Assembly: GCA_947631745.1 (NCBI GenBank)
Contig: CANRMM010000008.1
Span: 1 to 40,796 of the forward strand
Reading direction: 5' to 3'
Length of the DNA stretch: 40,796 bases
Origin: an uncultured Clostridia bacterium
Lineage (GTDB): Bacteria > Bacillota > Clostridia > TANB77 > CAG-508
Shown here: piece after piece, positions 1 through 9,184 of the stretch
How positions within the stretch are numbered: the first letter of the stretch is position 1
Layout: the number at the start of each line of letters is the position of its first letter
The notes under the pieces: generated by a model
The model's input: only the letters and a program-made list of their open reading frames with translations
Databases searched by the model: none
Told to the model about the DNA's origin: nothing
Translations under genes and position numbers: made by a program

Positions 1-142
1 TCTGCCCTCTTACAGGAAATCACTTGATCTCTTTTGTGCTTTTTGACGAATTTATTCTGGAGATGCTCATTTATAGTTCTTTACTATTTTCTTAACTATT
101 AGCTGTTAGAATGAAATCATTAAAGAAAAGGAGGTCTATAAA

Positions 143-1054
143 ATGGACTATGTTTTAACAACAAATGCTTTAAGTAAACATTATCGAAATTTTAAAGCTT
201 TGAATGGTCTTTCTATGCATGTACCTAAAGGTTCAATCTATGGATTTGTTGGAAAGAATGGAGCAGGAAAAACGACATTGATTCGTTTAATAAGCGGATT
301 GCAGCCTGTTACATCAGGGGAGTATGTACTATATGGGAGAAAAAATACCGATAGTGATATAAGTAAATCACGTAGACGAATGGGGGCAGTTGTGGAAACT
401 CCATCAATTTATATGAGTATGACAGCAGAAGAAAACTTAAAAGAGCAATATAGAGTACTTGGATTGCCATCATTTGATGGAATATCTGAAATTCTTAAGC
501 TTGTAGGTTTGGAGAATACAGGTAAGAAAAAAGCAAAAAACTTTTCACTTGGTATGCGTCAAAGACTTGGGATTGCAATTACTTTAGTGGGAAGTCCAGA
601 TTTTCTTGTTTTGGATGAGCCTATCAATGGTCTTGACCCACAGGGTATTATTGAAATACGTGAATTGATTTTAAAACTTAATCGTGAAAAACAAATTACT
701 GTTTTAATTTCAAGCCATATTCTTGATGAATTATCTCGTCTAGCTACTCACTATGGATTTATAGATGGCGGAAAAATGGTTAAGGAAATCAGTGCGGAAG
801 AACTTGAAATGGCTTGCAGGAAATGTACAAGAGTTCAGGTTTCAGATACAAAAGCACTTGTAAAAGTACTTGATAGAATGAATTTAGAGTATAGCGTAAT
901 AGACAATTTAAATGCTGATATTTTTGCTAAAGTTAATGTTACAAAGTTTGTTAATGAATTGACGAAAGAAAATTGTGAAGTATTTTCAATGAATGAACAT
1001 GATGAAAGTTTAGAAAGCTACTTTGTTAATTTAGTAGGAGGGGAAAGAAAATGA
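143..1054 (+). CDS. ABC transporter ATP-binding protein (BcrA/lantibiotic-immunity type)
   Basis: Walker A GKNGAGKTT, signature FSLGMRQRLGIA, Walker B FLVLDEPINGLDP; RBS aaaggagg upstream. Confidence 0.93.
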   Translation: MDYVLTTNALSKHYRNFKALNGLSMHVPKGSIYGFVGKNGAGKTTLIRLISGLQPVTSGEYVLYGRKNTDSDISKSRRRMGAVVETPSIYMSMTAEENLKEQYRVLGLPSFDGISEILKLVGLENTGKKKAKNFSLGMRQRLGIAITLVGSPDFLVLDEPINGLDPQGIIEIRELILKLNREKQITVLISSHILDELSRLATHYGFIDGGKMVKEISAEELEMACRKCTRVQVSDTKALVKVLDRMNLEYSVIDNLNADIFAKVNVTKFVNELTKENCEVFSMNEHDESLESYFVNLVGGERK

Positions 1055-1914
1055 ATCGATTGATAAATGCGAATTTTGCAAGACTTTTCAAAAGTGTAAT
1101 TTTTAAATTAGCTATGGCGTTTTCAATTGGAATAGGTGCTTTCGCTCCTATTATGCGTTATATTGATATAAAGAAAAATTCAGACCTTTATGAAAAATTA
1201 GGTGCAAGTTTGTATAGAAGTGTAGATGGTTTAATTTTTGTTGGTGGATTGTATCTTATGTTTGCAGCAGCAGTAATAGTTGGAATTTTTGTTGGAACAG
1301 AATATTCAGATGGAACTATTAGAAATAAAATTGTTGTGGGTCGAACAAGAATATCAATATATATATCTAATCTTATTACATGTGTTGTTGCAAATTTAAT
1401 TGTACATTTATCTTATATTATAACAGTTTTAATTTTAGGTAATATACTTTTAGAACCTACAGCTCTATCAATAAAACAAATTTTATTATTAACTTTTTTA
1501 AGTTGTTTAGCTATGATTTCAATAACTGCTATTTTTTTATTGCTTTCTATGCTAATTCAAAGTAAAGCGGTAGCCTCTGTTGTAATTTTGATTGTAACTA
1601 TTGTTTTATTTTGTGCTACTATGACTATCTCTAATAAATTAAGGCAACCAGAATATCTTGATAGTTATTCTATTACTAATGAAGAGACGGGAGAAACTGT
1701 GGATACAGAAAAAGGTAAAAATCCTGATTATTTGATAGGAACAAAGCGAAAGGTCTATGAATTTTTAAATGATTTTATTCCTACATCTCAATTTTATCAA
1801 GTTGCTATGGAACAAACCGATAATTCTGGTAAGATGGCGGGATATTCATGTATTATTTTACTTATTACAACGGGTGCAGGTATTTTAGTGTTTAGAAAGA
1901 AAGATTTAAAATAA
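1051..1914 (+). CDS. ABC-2 type transporter permease
   Basis: Multiple hydrophobic segments; overlaps the upstream ATPase by 4 nt (ATGA); C-terminal FRKKDLK. Confidence 0.85.
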   Translation: MNRLINANFARLFKSVIFKLAMAFSIGIGAFAPIMRYIDIKKNSDLYEKLGASLYRSVDGLIFVGGLYLMFAAAVIVGIFVGTEYSDGTIRNKIVVGRTRISIYISNLITCVVANLIVHLSYIITVLILGNILLEPTALSIKQILLLTFLSCLAMISITAIFLLLSMLIQSKAVASVVILIVTIVLFCATMTISNKLRQPEYLDSYSITNEETGETVDTEKGKNPDYLIGTKRKVYEFLNDFIPTSQFYQVAMEQTDNSGKMAGYSCIILLITTGAGILVFRKKDLK

Positions 1915-1924
1915 TAATAAGGAA

Positions 1925-2815
1925 GTGATATTATTGTTTTGGCTTATAAGTATTTTAAGTTTGCTAATATCAATTATAATTATTCTACTTGTAAAAATTT
2001 ATATTATGAAAAAATCTGCGATAGAGATAAAAGAAAAACTTTCTGAAAAACTTGAGTCAGACACTAATACACTTATTGATATATCTTCAAATGATAAAGA
2101 TATGCGAAATCTTGCTGAAAGTTTAAATGTTCAACTTAAACAATTGAATGAAGAGCGACATCGCTTTCAGCTTGGAGATGCAGAGCTTAAAGAGGCAATT
2201 ACAAATATCTCACATGACTTAAGAACACCATTAACAACGATATGTGGATATTTAGATTTGCTTGAGCAGGAAGAAAAATCAGAAAAGGTAAACAAGTATT
2301 TAAAAATTATATCAGAGAGAACAAATGCAGTAAGACAATTGACAGATGAAATGTTAAGATACTCTATTGTTTTATCTGAAGATAAAGACTTTAATCTTGA
2401 AGATGTTATTGTAAATAATATTTTGGAAGAAAGTATTTCTAATTTTTATGCTGATATTAAAAATGCTGAATTAATCCCAGATATAGATATATGTTATAAA
2501 AAAGTACATCGGATGCTAAATAAAAATGCCTTGATGAGAATTTTTTCAAATATTATTTCAAACGCAATAAAGTATAGTGATTGTGATTTGAAAATTGTGC
2601 TTACAGAAAATTGTAATATTATTTTTTCAAATAAATCTGAAAAATTGAATTCTGTCAGTGTATTCAGGTTATTTGATAGATTCTATACAGTTGAAACAGC
2701 AGGGAAATCAACAGGATTGGGTCTTTCTATTGCAAAACATCTTACAGAGCAAATGAATGGAAATATATATGCTTCATATAAAAATGACAGGCTATATATT
2801 ACATTGCATTTTTAA
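1925..2815 (+). CDS. Sensor histidine kinase with a short N-terminal membrane anchor
   Basis: H-box NISHDLRTPLTTICGYL, N-box ISNAIKYS, G-box STGLGLSIAKHL; GTG start. Confidence 0.9.
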   Translation: MILLFWLISILSLLISIIIILLVKIYIMKKSAIEIKEKLSEKLESDTNTLIDISSNDKDMRNLAESLNVQLKQLNEERHRFQLGDAELKEAITNISHDLRTPLTTICGYLDLLEQEEKSEKVNKYLKIISERTNAVRQLTDEMLRYSIVLSEDKDFNLEDVIVNNILEESISNFYADIKNAELIPDIDICYKKVHRMLNKNALMRIFSNIISNAIKYSDCDLKIVLTENCNIIFSNKSEKLNSVSVFRLFDRFYTVETAGKSTGLGLSIAKHLTEQMNGNIYASYKNDRLYITLHF

Positions 2816-2827
2816 TTTATTATTTAT

Positions 2828-2868
2828 AAAAATCGATTTAGCATAAATTTTGCAAGGTCGATTTTTTT
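2828..2868 (+). terminator. Rho-independent terminator after the histidine kinase
   Basis: AAAAATCGA...TCGATTTTTTT stem with T-tract. Confidence 0.65.
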
Positions 2869-2951
2869 ATTTCTTATATAGACTATTGACAAATGTAAAA
2901 GTATCATATATAATAACAATTAAAATAAAAAATTATCTGGAGATATAAACT

Positions 2952-3122
2952 ATGAATGATTGTGAAACATGTGCTTATTATTCTTATGATGATGAATGGG
3001 ATTCCTATTTGTGCGAACGAAATCTTGATGAAGATGAATATGCAAGATTATTGCAGGGTCATTATAAGAGATGTCCATATTATCATGACGGAGATGAATA
3101 CAAAATTGCAATAAAACAATAA
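2952..3122 (+). CDS. Small Cys-containing acidic protein (56 aa), DUF6472-like
   Basis: Read by eye; not in the ORF track: MNDCETCAYYSYDDEWDSYLCERNLDEDEYARLLQGHYKRCPYYHDGDEYKIAIKQ*; followed by a strong terminator. Confidence 0.7.
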   Translation: MNDCETCAYYSYDDEWDSYLCERNLDEDEYARLLQGHYKRCPYYHDGDEYKIAIKQ

Positions 3123-3137
3123 TTCTAAATATAAAAA

Positions 3138-3179
3138 CGACTGCGAAACATATGATAATGTTTCGCAGTCGTCCTTTTT
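3138..3179 (+). terminator. Rho-independent terminator
   Basis: 14-bp perfect stem CGACTGCGAAACAT/ATGTTTCGCAGTCG then cctttttaa. Confidence 0.85.
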
Positions 3180-3287
3180 AAATATTTTAAACAGATTGGG
3201 AGTCTGTTATTTAGGAAAAGCAAATTTAATATCTATCTTAATTACTTATTTATTCTTAAATCTTATTATCTAATTTATCTTATCTTT

Positions 3288-5294
3288 TTATTGTTTACTT
3301 ACAATTTTATAGTAGCTTATAGATGTAATCTTATAAACTAATACATAGAAAATAGCAAATACAGCAAATGAACCAGCCGTAATACCAATTAAAAGAGATG
3401 TATTACATAATCCGAATAGTCTGAGCAATTTTAATAAAATCGGAAAAGCAAATCCTGTATGGATTCCAGCTGTGATGAGAGGAGCAAAGAATACTGTAAG
3501 AACCTGAGAATTTATACTTTTTTTGATTTCCTGTTTTGTCATGCCTACTTTTTGCATAATCTCAAATTTATCAGCATCCTCATATCCTTCGGTAATCTGT
3601 TTATAATACATAATTAAAACAGCTGCAAATATGAATACAACACTAAGTAATATTCCAAGGAAGAAGATTCCTCCGAACATTGAGTAAAAACTTTCTCTGT
3701 TGTAAATAACGCTGTCAGTTTTAACCGATGGGAAATTTTCGTCTTTTGATTGAAGATTTGAAATCTCATAACGAATTTCATCAAAAATTGCTGTTTCTTC
3801 ATTATCTTCACAATTCAAGTTAAATCCATAGTAATTTTTAAATAATGAAGCATTATCACCATATTGTTTTAATTGAAAATCATAGATTTTATTGAGTTGT
3901 TCCACATCAGAAACAAATATAAATACCACAGGTACTGAAAGCGCAGAAGAATCATTTACTATATCTTTGTTAAATTCATCTACTTGTTCTTTTATTTTCA
4001 GTGACTGAAATCCATCAATTGTAAACTCGTGATACATATAATCTGATTTATTTGTATACATGATTATTTCATCATTTTCAAGTGTCTCATTTTTATTCAT
4101 CAGTCTATTGTATTCATCAATTGTAAATACATATAGTTGAGTAAGTTTACTATAGTCTCCTGTATTTTCAATTTTCATTATGCTTCCGCCTAATGTACCA
4201 GCTACCGGAAGACAGTTATAGTATAATAAATTATCAATATTAAGATTATGATTTTCAACAATTTTCTCAGATACTCCTTTTACAGCATTAGTATATTGTT
4301 CGTCAATGGAGTATGTTTCCATAGCTATTTCTCTTGGATAACGATTATGGATAGAATCTTCTTTACCAATATATAAGCATAATGTTGAAGAAATCATTAC
4401 AAGAACCATAGTTGAAAGTATACATATTGACGCTAAACTTGCTCCATTTCTTTTCATTCTATATGACATAGATGATATTGAAACAAAGTGTTCAGTTTTG
4501 TAATAATATCTTTTATTTTTCTGAAGCATTTTGCAAAGTGTAACTGAACCTACAGTAAAAAGTATATATGTTGCAACAATTACCATAATAACTGCAACAA
4601 AGAACATAAGAAGAGCTGACATAGGGTCTCTAATTGTACATGAAATGTAATATGCAATTCCAAGGATAATTAAACCTATGAAAGCAAGAAACCATTTAGC
4701 TTTTGGTGGCTTTTCTCCGCTTTTATCACTATGAAGAAGTTCTATTGGTTTGGAAGTATGAATCTGTCTTAATGAATTAAGTAAAATGAGAAGGAAAACA
4801 GCTCCAAATAATAGTATAGAATTTATGATTGCTTGTTTTTCAATTGTAAAACCTAAAGAGATATTTTCTCCAAGCATTTTTGCTGTACAAAGTTCAGATA
4901 ATTTTGAGAGTAATATTCCTAATCCTAATCCTGCTATAATAGAAGATGAAAAGGTAATCAATGTTTCCCAGATTAGAATAGAAGCAATATTTTTCTTTCC
5001 CATACCAAGTATATTATAAAGACCGAATTCTTTTTTTCTTCGACGCATTACAAATGAATTGGTATAAAGTAAAAAAATAAATGAAAATACAGCTATAACT
5101 CCTGTACCCCATGATAGAATCATTTGCATATCACGGCCGCCTGTCATGTTATAAAGTGATTTACTATAAGTTAAGTAAGAAACAATATAATACATCATTA
5201 CAATTCCAACAGATGTAAGTATATAAGGCAAATATATTTTGCCATTTTTACGCATTCCTTGTACAGCAAGATGTGCATAAAACATACTATTCAT
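3288..5294 (-). CDS. FtsX/BceB-type ABC transporter permease
   Basis: Many TM segments, BceB-like start MNSMFYAHLAVQGMRKNGKIYLPYI; start assigned to the internal Met at 5294. Confidence 0.9.
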   Translation of the reverse strand: MNSMFYAHLAVQGMRKNGKIYLPYILTSVGIVMMYYIVSYLTYSKSLYNMTGGRDMQMILSWGTGVIAVFSFIFLLYTNSFVMRRRKKEFGLYNILGMGKKNIASILIWETLITFSSSIIAGLGLGILLSKLSELCTAKMLGENISLGFTIEKQAIINSILLFGAVFLLILLNSLRQIHTSKPIELLHSDKSGEKPPKAKWFLAFIGLIILGIAYYISCTIRDPMSALLMFFVAVIMVIVATYILFTVGSVTLCKMLQKNKRYYYKTEHFVSISSMSYRMKRNGASLASICILSTMVLVMISSTLCLYIGKEDSIHNRYPREIAMETYSIDEQYTNAVKGVSEKIVENHNLNIDNLLYYNCLPVAGTLGGSIMKIENTGDYSKLTQLYVFTIDEYNRLMNKNETLENDEIIMYTNKSDYMYHEFTIDGFQSLKIKEQVDEFNKDIVNDSSALSVPVVFIFVSDVEQLNKIYDFQLKQYGDNASLFKNYYGFNLNCEDNEETAIFDEIRYEISNLQSKDENFPSVKTDSVIYNRESFYSMFGGIFFLGILLSVVFIFAAVLIMYYKQITEGYEDADKFEIMQKVGMTKQEIKKSINSQVLTVFFAPLITAGIHTGFAFPILLKLLRLFGLCNTSLLIGITAGSFAVFAIFYVLVYKITSISYYKIVSKQ

Positions 5295-6057
5295 TTCTAT
5301 CACCGCCTGTTGTAAGCAATAATGTAAGAGTATCAGATATTTTTTGATACATTTCATCATTAGAGCTGTTTCCTCTGTAAATTTGATGAAATACCTCTCC
5401 GTCTTTTATAAATAAAACCCTTCCTGCATGACTTGCAGCTTTAGTTGAGTGTGTTACCATTATAATAGTTTGACCTTCTTGATTTATATCATTGAAGACT
5501 TTTAATAAACTATCTGAGGAGCGTGAATCTAATGCACCTGTTGGTTCATCAGCAAGTATCAGTTTAGGATTTGTTATTAACGCTCTTGCGACAGCAGCCC
5601 TTTGTTTCTGTCCTCCTGAAACTTCATATGGATATTTGTTTAAAAGTTGTTTAATGCCAAGTTTTTCAGCGATTGGTTGTAAACGTCTTTCCATTGTCTG
5701 AGCTTTCTTGCCAGATAACACAAGGGGAAGAAAGATATTATCTTTTAAAGAAAAAGTATCAAGCAGATTAAAATCTTGAAATACAAATCCAAGGTTGTCA
5801 CGTCTGAATGATGTCATTTCTTTTTCTTTGATTGTTGAAAGGGGCTTACCCTCTAAAATAATGTCTCCCTTTGTAGGTTTATCAAGGGCAGCAAGTATAT
5901 TAAGCAAAGTTGTTTTACCTGAGCCCGATTCACCCATAATTGCTACATACTCACCATGTTCTACAGTAAAAGAGACATTTGACAGAGCTTGAACATGATT
6001 TCCACCAAAACGGGTAGTATAAATTTTTTCAACGCACTGTACTTCTAAAATTGTCAT
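5287..6057 (-). CDS. BceA-type ABC transporter ATP-binding protein
   Basis: GESGSGKTTLLN, VSGGQKQRAAVARAL, LILADEPTGALD; start assigned to MTILEVQ with an upstream RBS. Confidence 0.93.
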   Translation of the reverse strand: MTILEVQCVEKIYTTRFGGNHVQALSNVSFTVEHGEYVAIMGESGSGKTTLLNILAALDKPTKGDIILEGKPLSTIKEKEMTSFRRDNLGFVFQDFNLLDTFSLKDNIFLPLVLSGKKAQTMERRLQPIAEKLGIKQLLNKYPYEVSGGQKQRAAVARALITNPKLILADEPTGALDSRSSDSLLKVFNDINQEGQTIIMVTHSTKAASHAGRVLFIKDGEVFHQIYRGNSSNDEMYQKISDTLTLLLTTGGDRNE

Positions 6058-6087
6058 TTTGAAAACCTCCTTTGTTTCAATAAAACA

Positions 6088-6155
6088 ATTATAGCATAAC
6101 AATCAGGTTTACAACATCTATTCATGTGACATTTTAAATTTTAATGTGACATTTT
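6088..6155 (-). promoter_or_regulatory. Candidate response-regulator-dependent promoter for the BceAB-like operon
   Basis: -10 TATAAT on the minus strand (6088-6093), poor -35, and upstream direct repeat ATGTGACATTTT at 6124 and 6144 (20-bp period). Confidence 0.55.
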
Positions 6156-6162
6156 TGTAAGG

Positions 6163-7188
6163 TTATTCAATATCAAGTTTTTTTGAATTTAAATCAATAT
6201 AAAATGTACTGCCTTTTCCAACTTCAGATTTGACACTTATTTTATGAGATAATTTATCTAATGCTTTTTTTGACAAATATAATCCAAGACCTGTAGATTT
6301 TTTATTTGCTCTTCCATTGTATCCAGTAAATCCTTTTTCAAAAATACGGGGAATGTCTTCTGATGAAATTCCTATTCCAGTATCAGATATGCTTAAAATC
6401 TTATTTTTTGTAACAGCAATAGTTATTTGTCCTTTTTCTGTGTATTTTATAGCATTTGATAAAAGTTGTTCTATTGTAAATGACAGCCATTTTTCATCTG
6501 TAAGAACAGTAATATCAGTTTGTTCGTATTTTAAGTTAATTCTTTTTCGTATAAATTGAGGAGCAAATTTATGAATAGCATTTTTTATAATTTTATTTAG
6601 GTCATATTGTTTGAAAACAAAATCTGAAGAATTATTATCAAGTCTGAAGTAGGATAGAACCATTTCAACATACTGTTCAATACGGAATAATTCTGCTAAC
6701 AGTTCACGATGTTCTTCATTATCTTCACTTTTTAGAATCATTTGCATTACAGAAATAGGTGTTTTTATCTGATGAACCCATGTTGTATAGTAATCAATAC
6801 TTTCATTACGTTCATTAAGATATTTTGTAGTATTAAAATTATTTGTTTCTTTTAGCTTTTGAATCATATTTTGATAATCTTCTTCAGCAAGCGTGTGAGG
6901 TTTAGGAAGAGATTCAGTCATGATAAGAATATTATTAAGCAATTCTTCGCATTTTTCATGATGCTTGCAAAATATTTGAAAGTGGATAAATATTATTACA
7001 ATTCCAATAGTTATACAGAGAATTGTAGCATATAAAACGGCTTCTGTCTCAAGATTGTAAAGAGAAAAAACTAAAGCAAAAATAAATGAAAATAAAGAAA
7101 ATATAGTTAATACATATCGATACTGATGAAAATATTTTTTAAATAACTTGTATTTTTTCATTTTATTATATAATACCTCATAATTCAA
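6163..7188 (-). CDS. BceS-like intramembrane-sensing histidine kinase
   Basis: Two N-terminal TMs with very short loop; WVHQIKTPISVMQM H-box; SNAIKYTEKGQ; STGLGLYLSKKAL. Confidence 0.9.
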   Translation of the reverse strand: MNYEVLYNKMKKYKLFKKYFHQYRYVLTIFSLFSFIFALVFSLYNLETEAVLYATILCITIGIVIIFIHFQIFCKHHEKCEELLNNILIMTESLPKPHTLAEEDYQNMIQKLKETNNFNTTKYLNERNESIDYYTTWVHQIKTPISVMQMILKSEDNEEHRELLAELFRIEQYVEMVLSYFRLDNNSSDFVFKQYDLNKIIKNAIHKFAPQFIRKRINLKYEQTDITVLTDEKWLSFTIEQLLSNAIKYTEKGQITIAVTKNKILSISDTGIGISSEDIPRIFEKGFTGYNGRANKKSTGLGLYLSKKALDKLSHKISVKSEVGKGSTFYIDLNSKKLDIE

Positions 7189-7852
7189 TTATATATCCTA
7201 TTCCAACTTTAGTTTTAATAAAATCATGTAATCCAGAGCTATCCAATTTCTTACGAAGACGTGCAATATTTACTGTAAGAGTATTTTCTTCTACATAACA
7301 ATCCATTTGCCATAGTTTTGTCATTAGGGTATCACGGCTTACAGCTTTTCCTTTGTTTTCAAGTAAAGTTTGCAAAATACGAAACTCATTTTTTGTTAAT
7401 TCGATTTTTTTATTTTGATATAATAAAGTTGTATCATTTAGATTTAAAACGGCTCCTTTATGCTCTATAACTGGAATTTTATCTGACATATCATACGTTC
7501 GTCTAAGAATTGCCTGAACCTTTGCTATCATTACATTAGGGTCAACAGGCTTTGCAATAAAATCATCTCCTCCCATATTCATAGCCATTACAATATTCAT
7601 ATTATCCGAAGCAGATGAAATAAAAACAATTGGTATATTTGATATTTTTCTTAGTTCTGTACACCAATGGTATCCGTTGAAAAATGGAAGCATAATATCC
7701 AGTAAAACAATATGAGGGTCATATTCAATAAATTCAGGAATAATATTTTGAAAATTACGTATGCATCTTACATCATAGCTCCATGATTGAATATGTTTTT
7801 TCATTGCAGCAGCAAGTGCATTGTCATCCTCTACAATAAATATTTTATACAT
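7178..7852 (-). CDS. OmpR-family response regulator (BceR-like)
   Basis: Receiver motifs EDD, LLDIML, AKPVD; C-terminal winged helix. Confidence 0.92.
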   Translation of the reverse strand: MYKIFIVEDDNALAAAMKKHIQSWSYDVRCIRNFQNIIPEFIEYDPHIVLLDIMLPFFNGYHWCTELRKISNIPIVFISSASDNMNIVMAMNMGGDDFIAKPVDPNVMIAKVQAILRRTYDMSDKIPVIEHKGAVLNLNDTTLLYQNKKIELTKNEFRILQTLLENKGKAVSRDTLMTKLWQMDCYVEENTLTVNIARLRKKLDSSGLHDFIKTKVGIGYIIEL

Positions 7853-7904
7853 TTTAAATTTCCTTCCTTTATTTATTGTTCTTGTAGTTTATAAATTGAA
7901 TTTT

Positions 7905-8336
7905 TTAAATACAATAGTTATTTTCATCTATATTATGGTCAATAATATCTTGTAAAGTAATACTGTCTAGATATTCAGTTATTGTTTTATAAAGCCCTTC
8001 CCATACATAGAGTGTCATACATATATTAGCTCTTTGACATTCATTTGGAGAATGTTCAAGGCAAGAAATAGGAGCAAGATTTCCTTCTGTTATTCTTAGT
8101 ATTTCTCCAACAGTATATTTATCTGGAGTTCTTGCAAGCATATATCCACCCTGATAACCACGATTTATTTTTAATAATCCTGATTTACTAAGCAATGGAA
8201 CAATTTGTTCAAGGTATTTTTTTGAAACTCCCTGACGTTCTGCAATTTCTTTTAATGCAATGAATCCTTCATCATTACGAATTGCGAGTTCAAGAAGCAT
8301 TCTTAGTGCATATCTTCCTTTAGTCGATATTTTCAT
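7905..8336 (-). CDS. Rrf2/IscR-family transcriptional regulator
   Basis: MKISTKGRYALRMLLELA; KKYLEQIVPLLSKSGL; Cys triad C-x7-C-x5-C. Confidence 0.92.
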   Translation of the reverse strand: MKISTKGRYALRMLLELAIRNDEGFIALKEIAERQGVSKKYLEQIVPLLSKSGLLKINRGYQGGYMLARTPDKYTVGEILRITEGNLAPISCLEHSPNECQRANICMTLYVWEGLYKTITEYLDSITLQDIIDHNIDENNYCI

Positions 8337-8369
8337 TATATTAACTCCTTTTATAAAATTTTTATATAT

Positions 8370-8401
8370 CCTATTATAACATAGGTTTTGTATGTTTTCA
8401 A
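8370..8401 (-). promoter_or_regulatory. Rrf2 gene promoter with overlapping inverted-repeat operator candidate
   Basis: Minus strand TTGAAA-N17-TATAAT; CCTAT-N6-ATAGG (8370-8385) overlaps the -10. Confidence 0.5.
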
Positions 8402-8438
8402 GTGTATTTTTATTGGTTAATAATTATTATTTAATTAG

Positions 8439-8474
8439 AACTGTCACTAAACTGTAATAAGGCTATTATATAAT
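8439..8474 (+). promoter_or_regulatory. Candidate OmpR-type response-regulator box and promoter
   Basis: AACTGT direct repeat at 8439 and 8450 (11-bp period), TATAAT at 8469; no canonical -35. Confidence 0.4.
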
Positions 8475-8509
8475 AAAATCATCAACGAAACGAAAGGAAC
8501 TAATAAAAA

Positions 8510-9178
8510 ATGAGTATTTTAGTGGCAAATCAATTATGCAAAATTTATGGACAAGGTGAGAGTGAAATCAAAGCACTTGACCATGTTTCTGTTAGCATTG
8601 AAGATGGTGAATTTGTTTCTATTATAGGAACTTCAGGAAGTGGAAAATCAACATTACTTAATATGCTTGGTGGTCTTGACAGACCTACTTCTGGTGAAGT
8701 AATTGTTTCAGGTAAAGAGATTTTTAAAATGAACGACGAAGCATTAACCATATTTAGACGCAGAAATATCGGATTTATATTTCAAAATTATAATCTGGTT
8801 CCTGTATTAAATGTATATGAAAACATAGTTCTTCCTATTGAATTAGATGGTTCCGATGTAGATAAGAAATATGTTCAGACAATTATACATATGCTTGGAC
8901 TTGAGAAAAAGTTAAAATCTATGCCAAACCAGCTTTCAGGAGGTCAGCAACAGAGAGTTGCAATTGCTCGTGCATTATCATCAAAGCCAGCAATTATTTT
9001 AGCTGATGAACCAACAGGAAATCTTGATAGTAAAACTGGAATGGATGTAATATCTTTATTAAAAATGACAAGTCGTGAATTTAATCAAACTATTGTTATG
9101 ATTACCCATAATGAAGAAATTGCATTGATGGCTGACCGTATGATTAGAATTGAAGATGGAAAAGTAGAATTGGGGTGA
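8510..9178 (+). CDS. ABC transporter ATP-binding protein (MacB/LolD-like)
   Basis: GTSGSGKSTLLN, LSGGQQQRVAIARAL, ILADEPTGNLDS. Confidence 0.94.
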   Translation: MSILVANQLCKIYGQGESEIKALDHVSVSIEDGEFVSIIGTSGSGKSTLLNMLGGLDRPTSGEVIVSGKEIFKMNDEALTIFRRRNIGFIFQNYNLVPVLNVYENIVLPIELDGSDVDKKYVQTIIHMLGLEKKLKSMPNQLSGGQQQRVAIARALSSKPAIILADEPTGNLDSKTGMDVISLLKMTSREFNQTIVMITHNEEIALMADRMIRIEDGKVELG

Positions 9179-9184
9179 TAGAGA

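Noticed and set aside
3192-3211. Short hairpin AACAGA-ttgggag-TCTGTT
   Set aside because: Only 6 bp and weak; could be chance in an AT-rich intergenic region.
4786-5019. Antisense ORF in the BceB-like gene (also 5492-5701, 5795-5992, 6317-6559)
   Set aside because: Opposite strand of well-supported genes with no family motifs or dedicated RBS; treated as chance ORFs.
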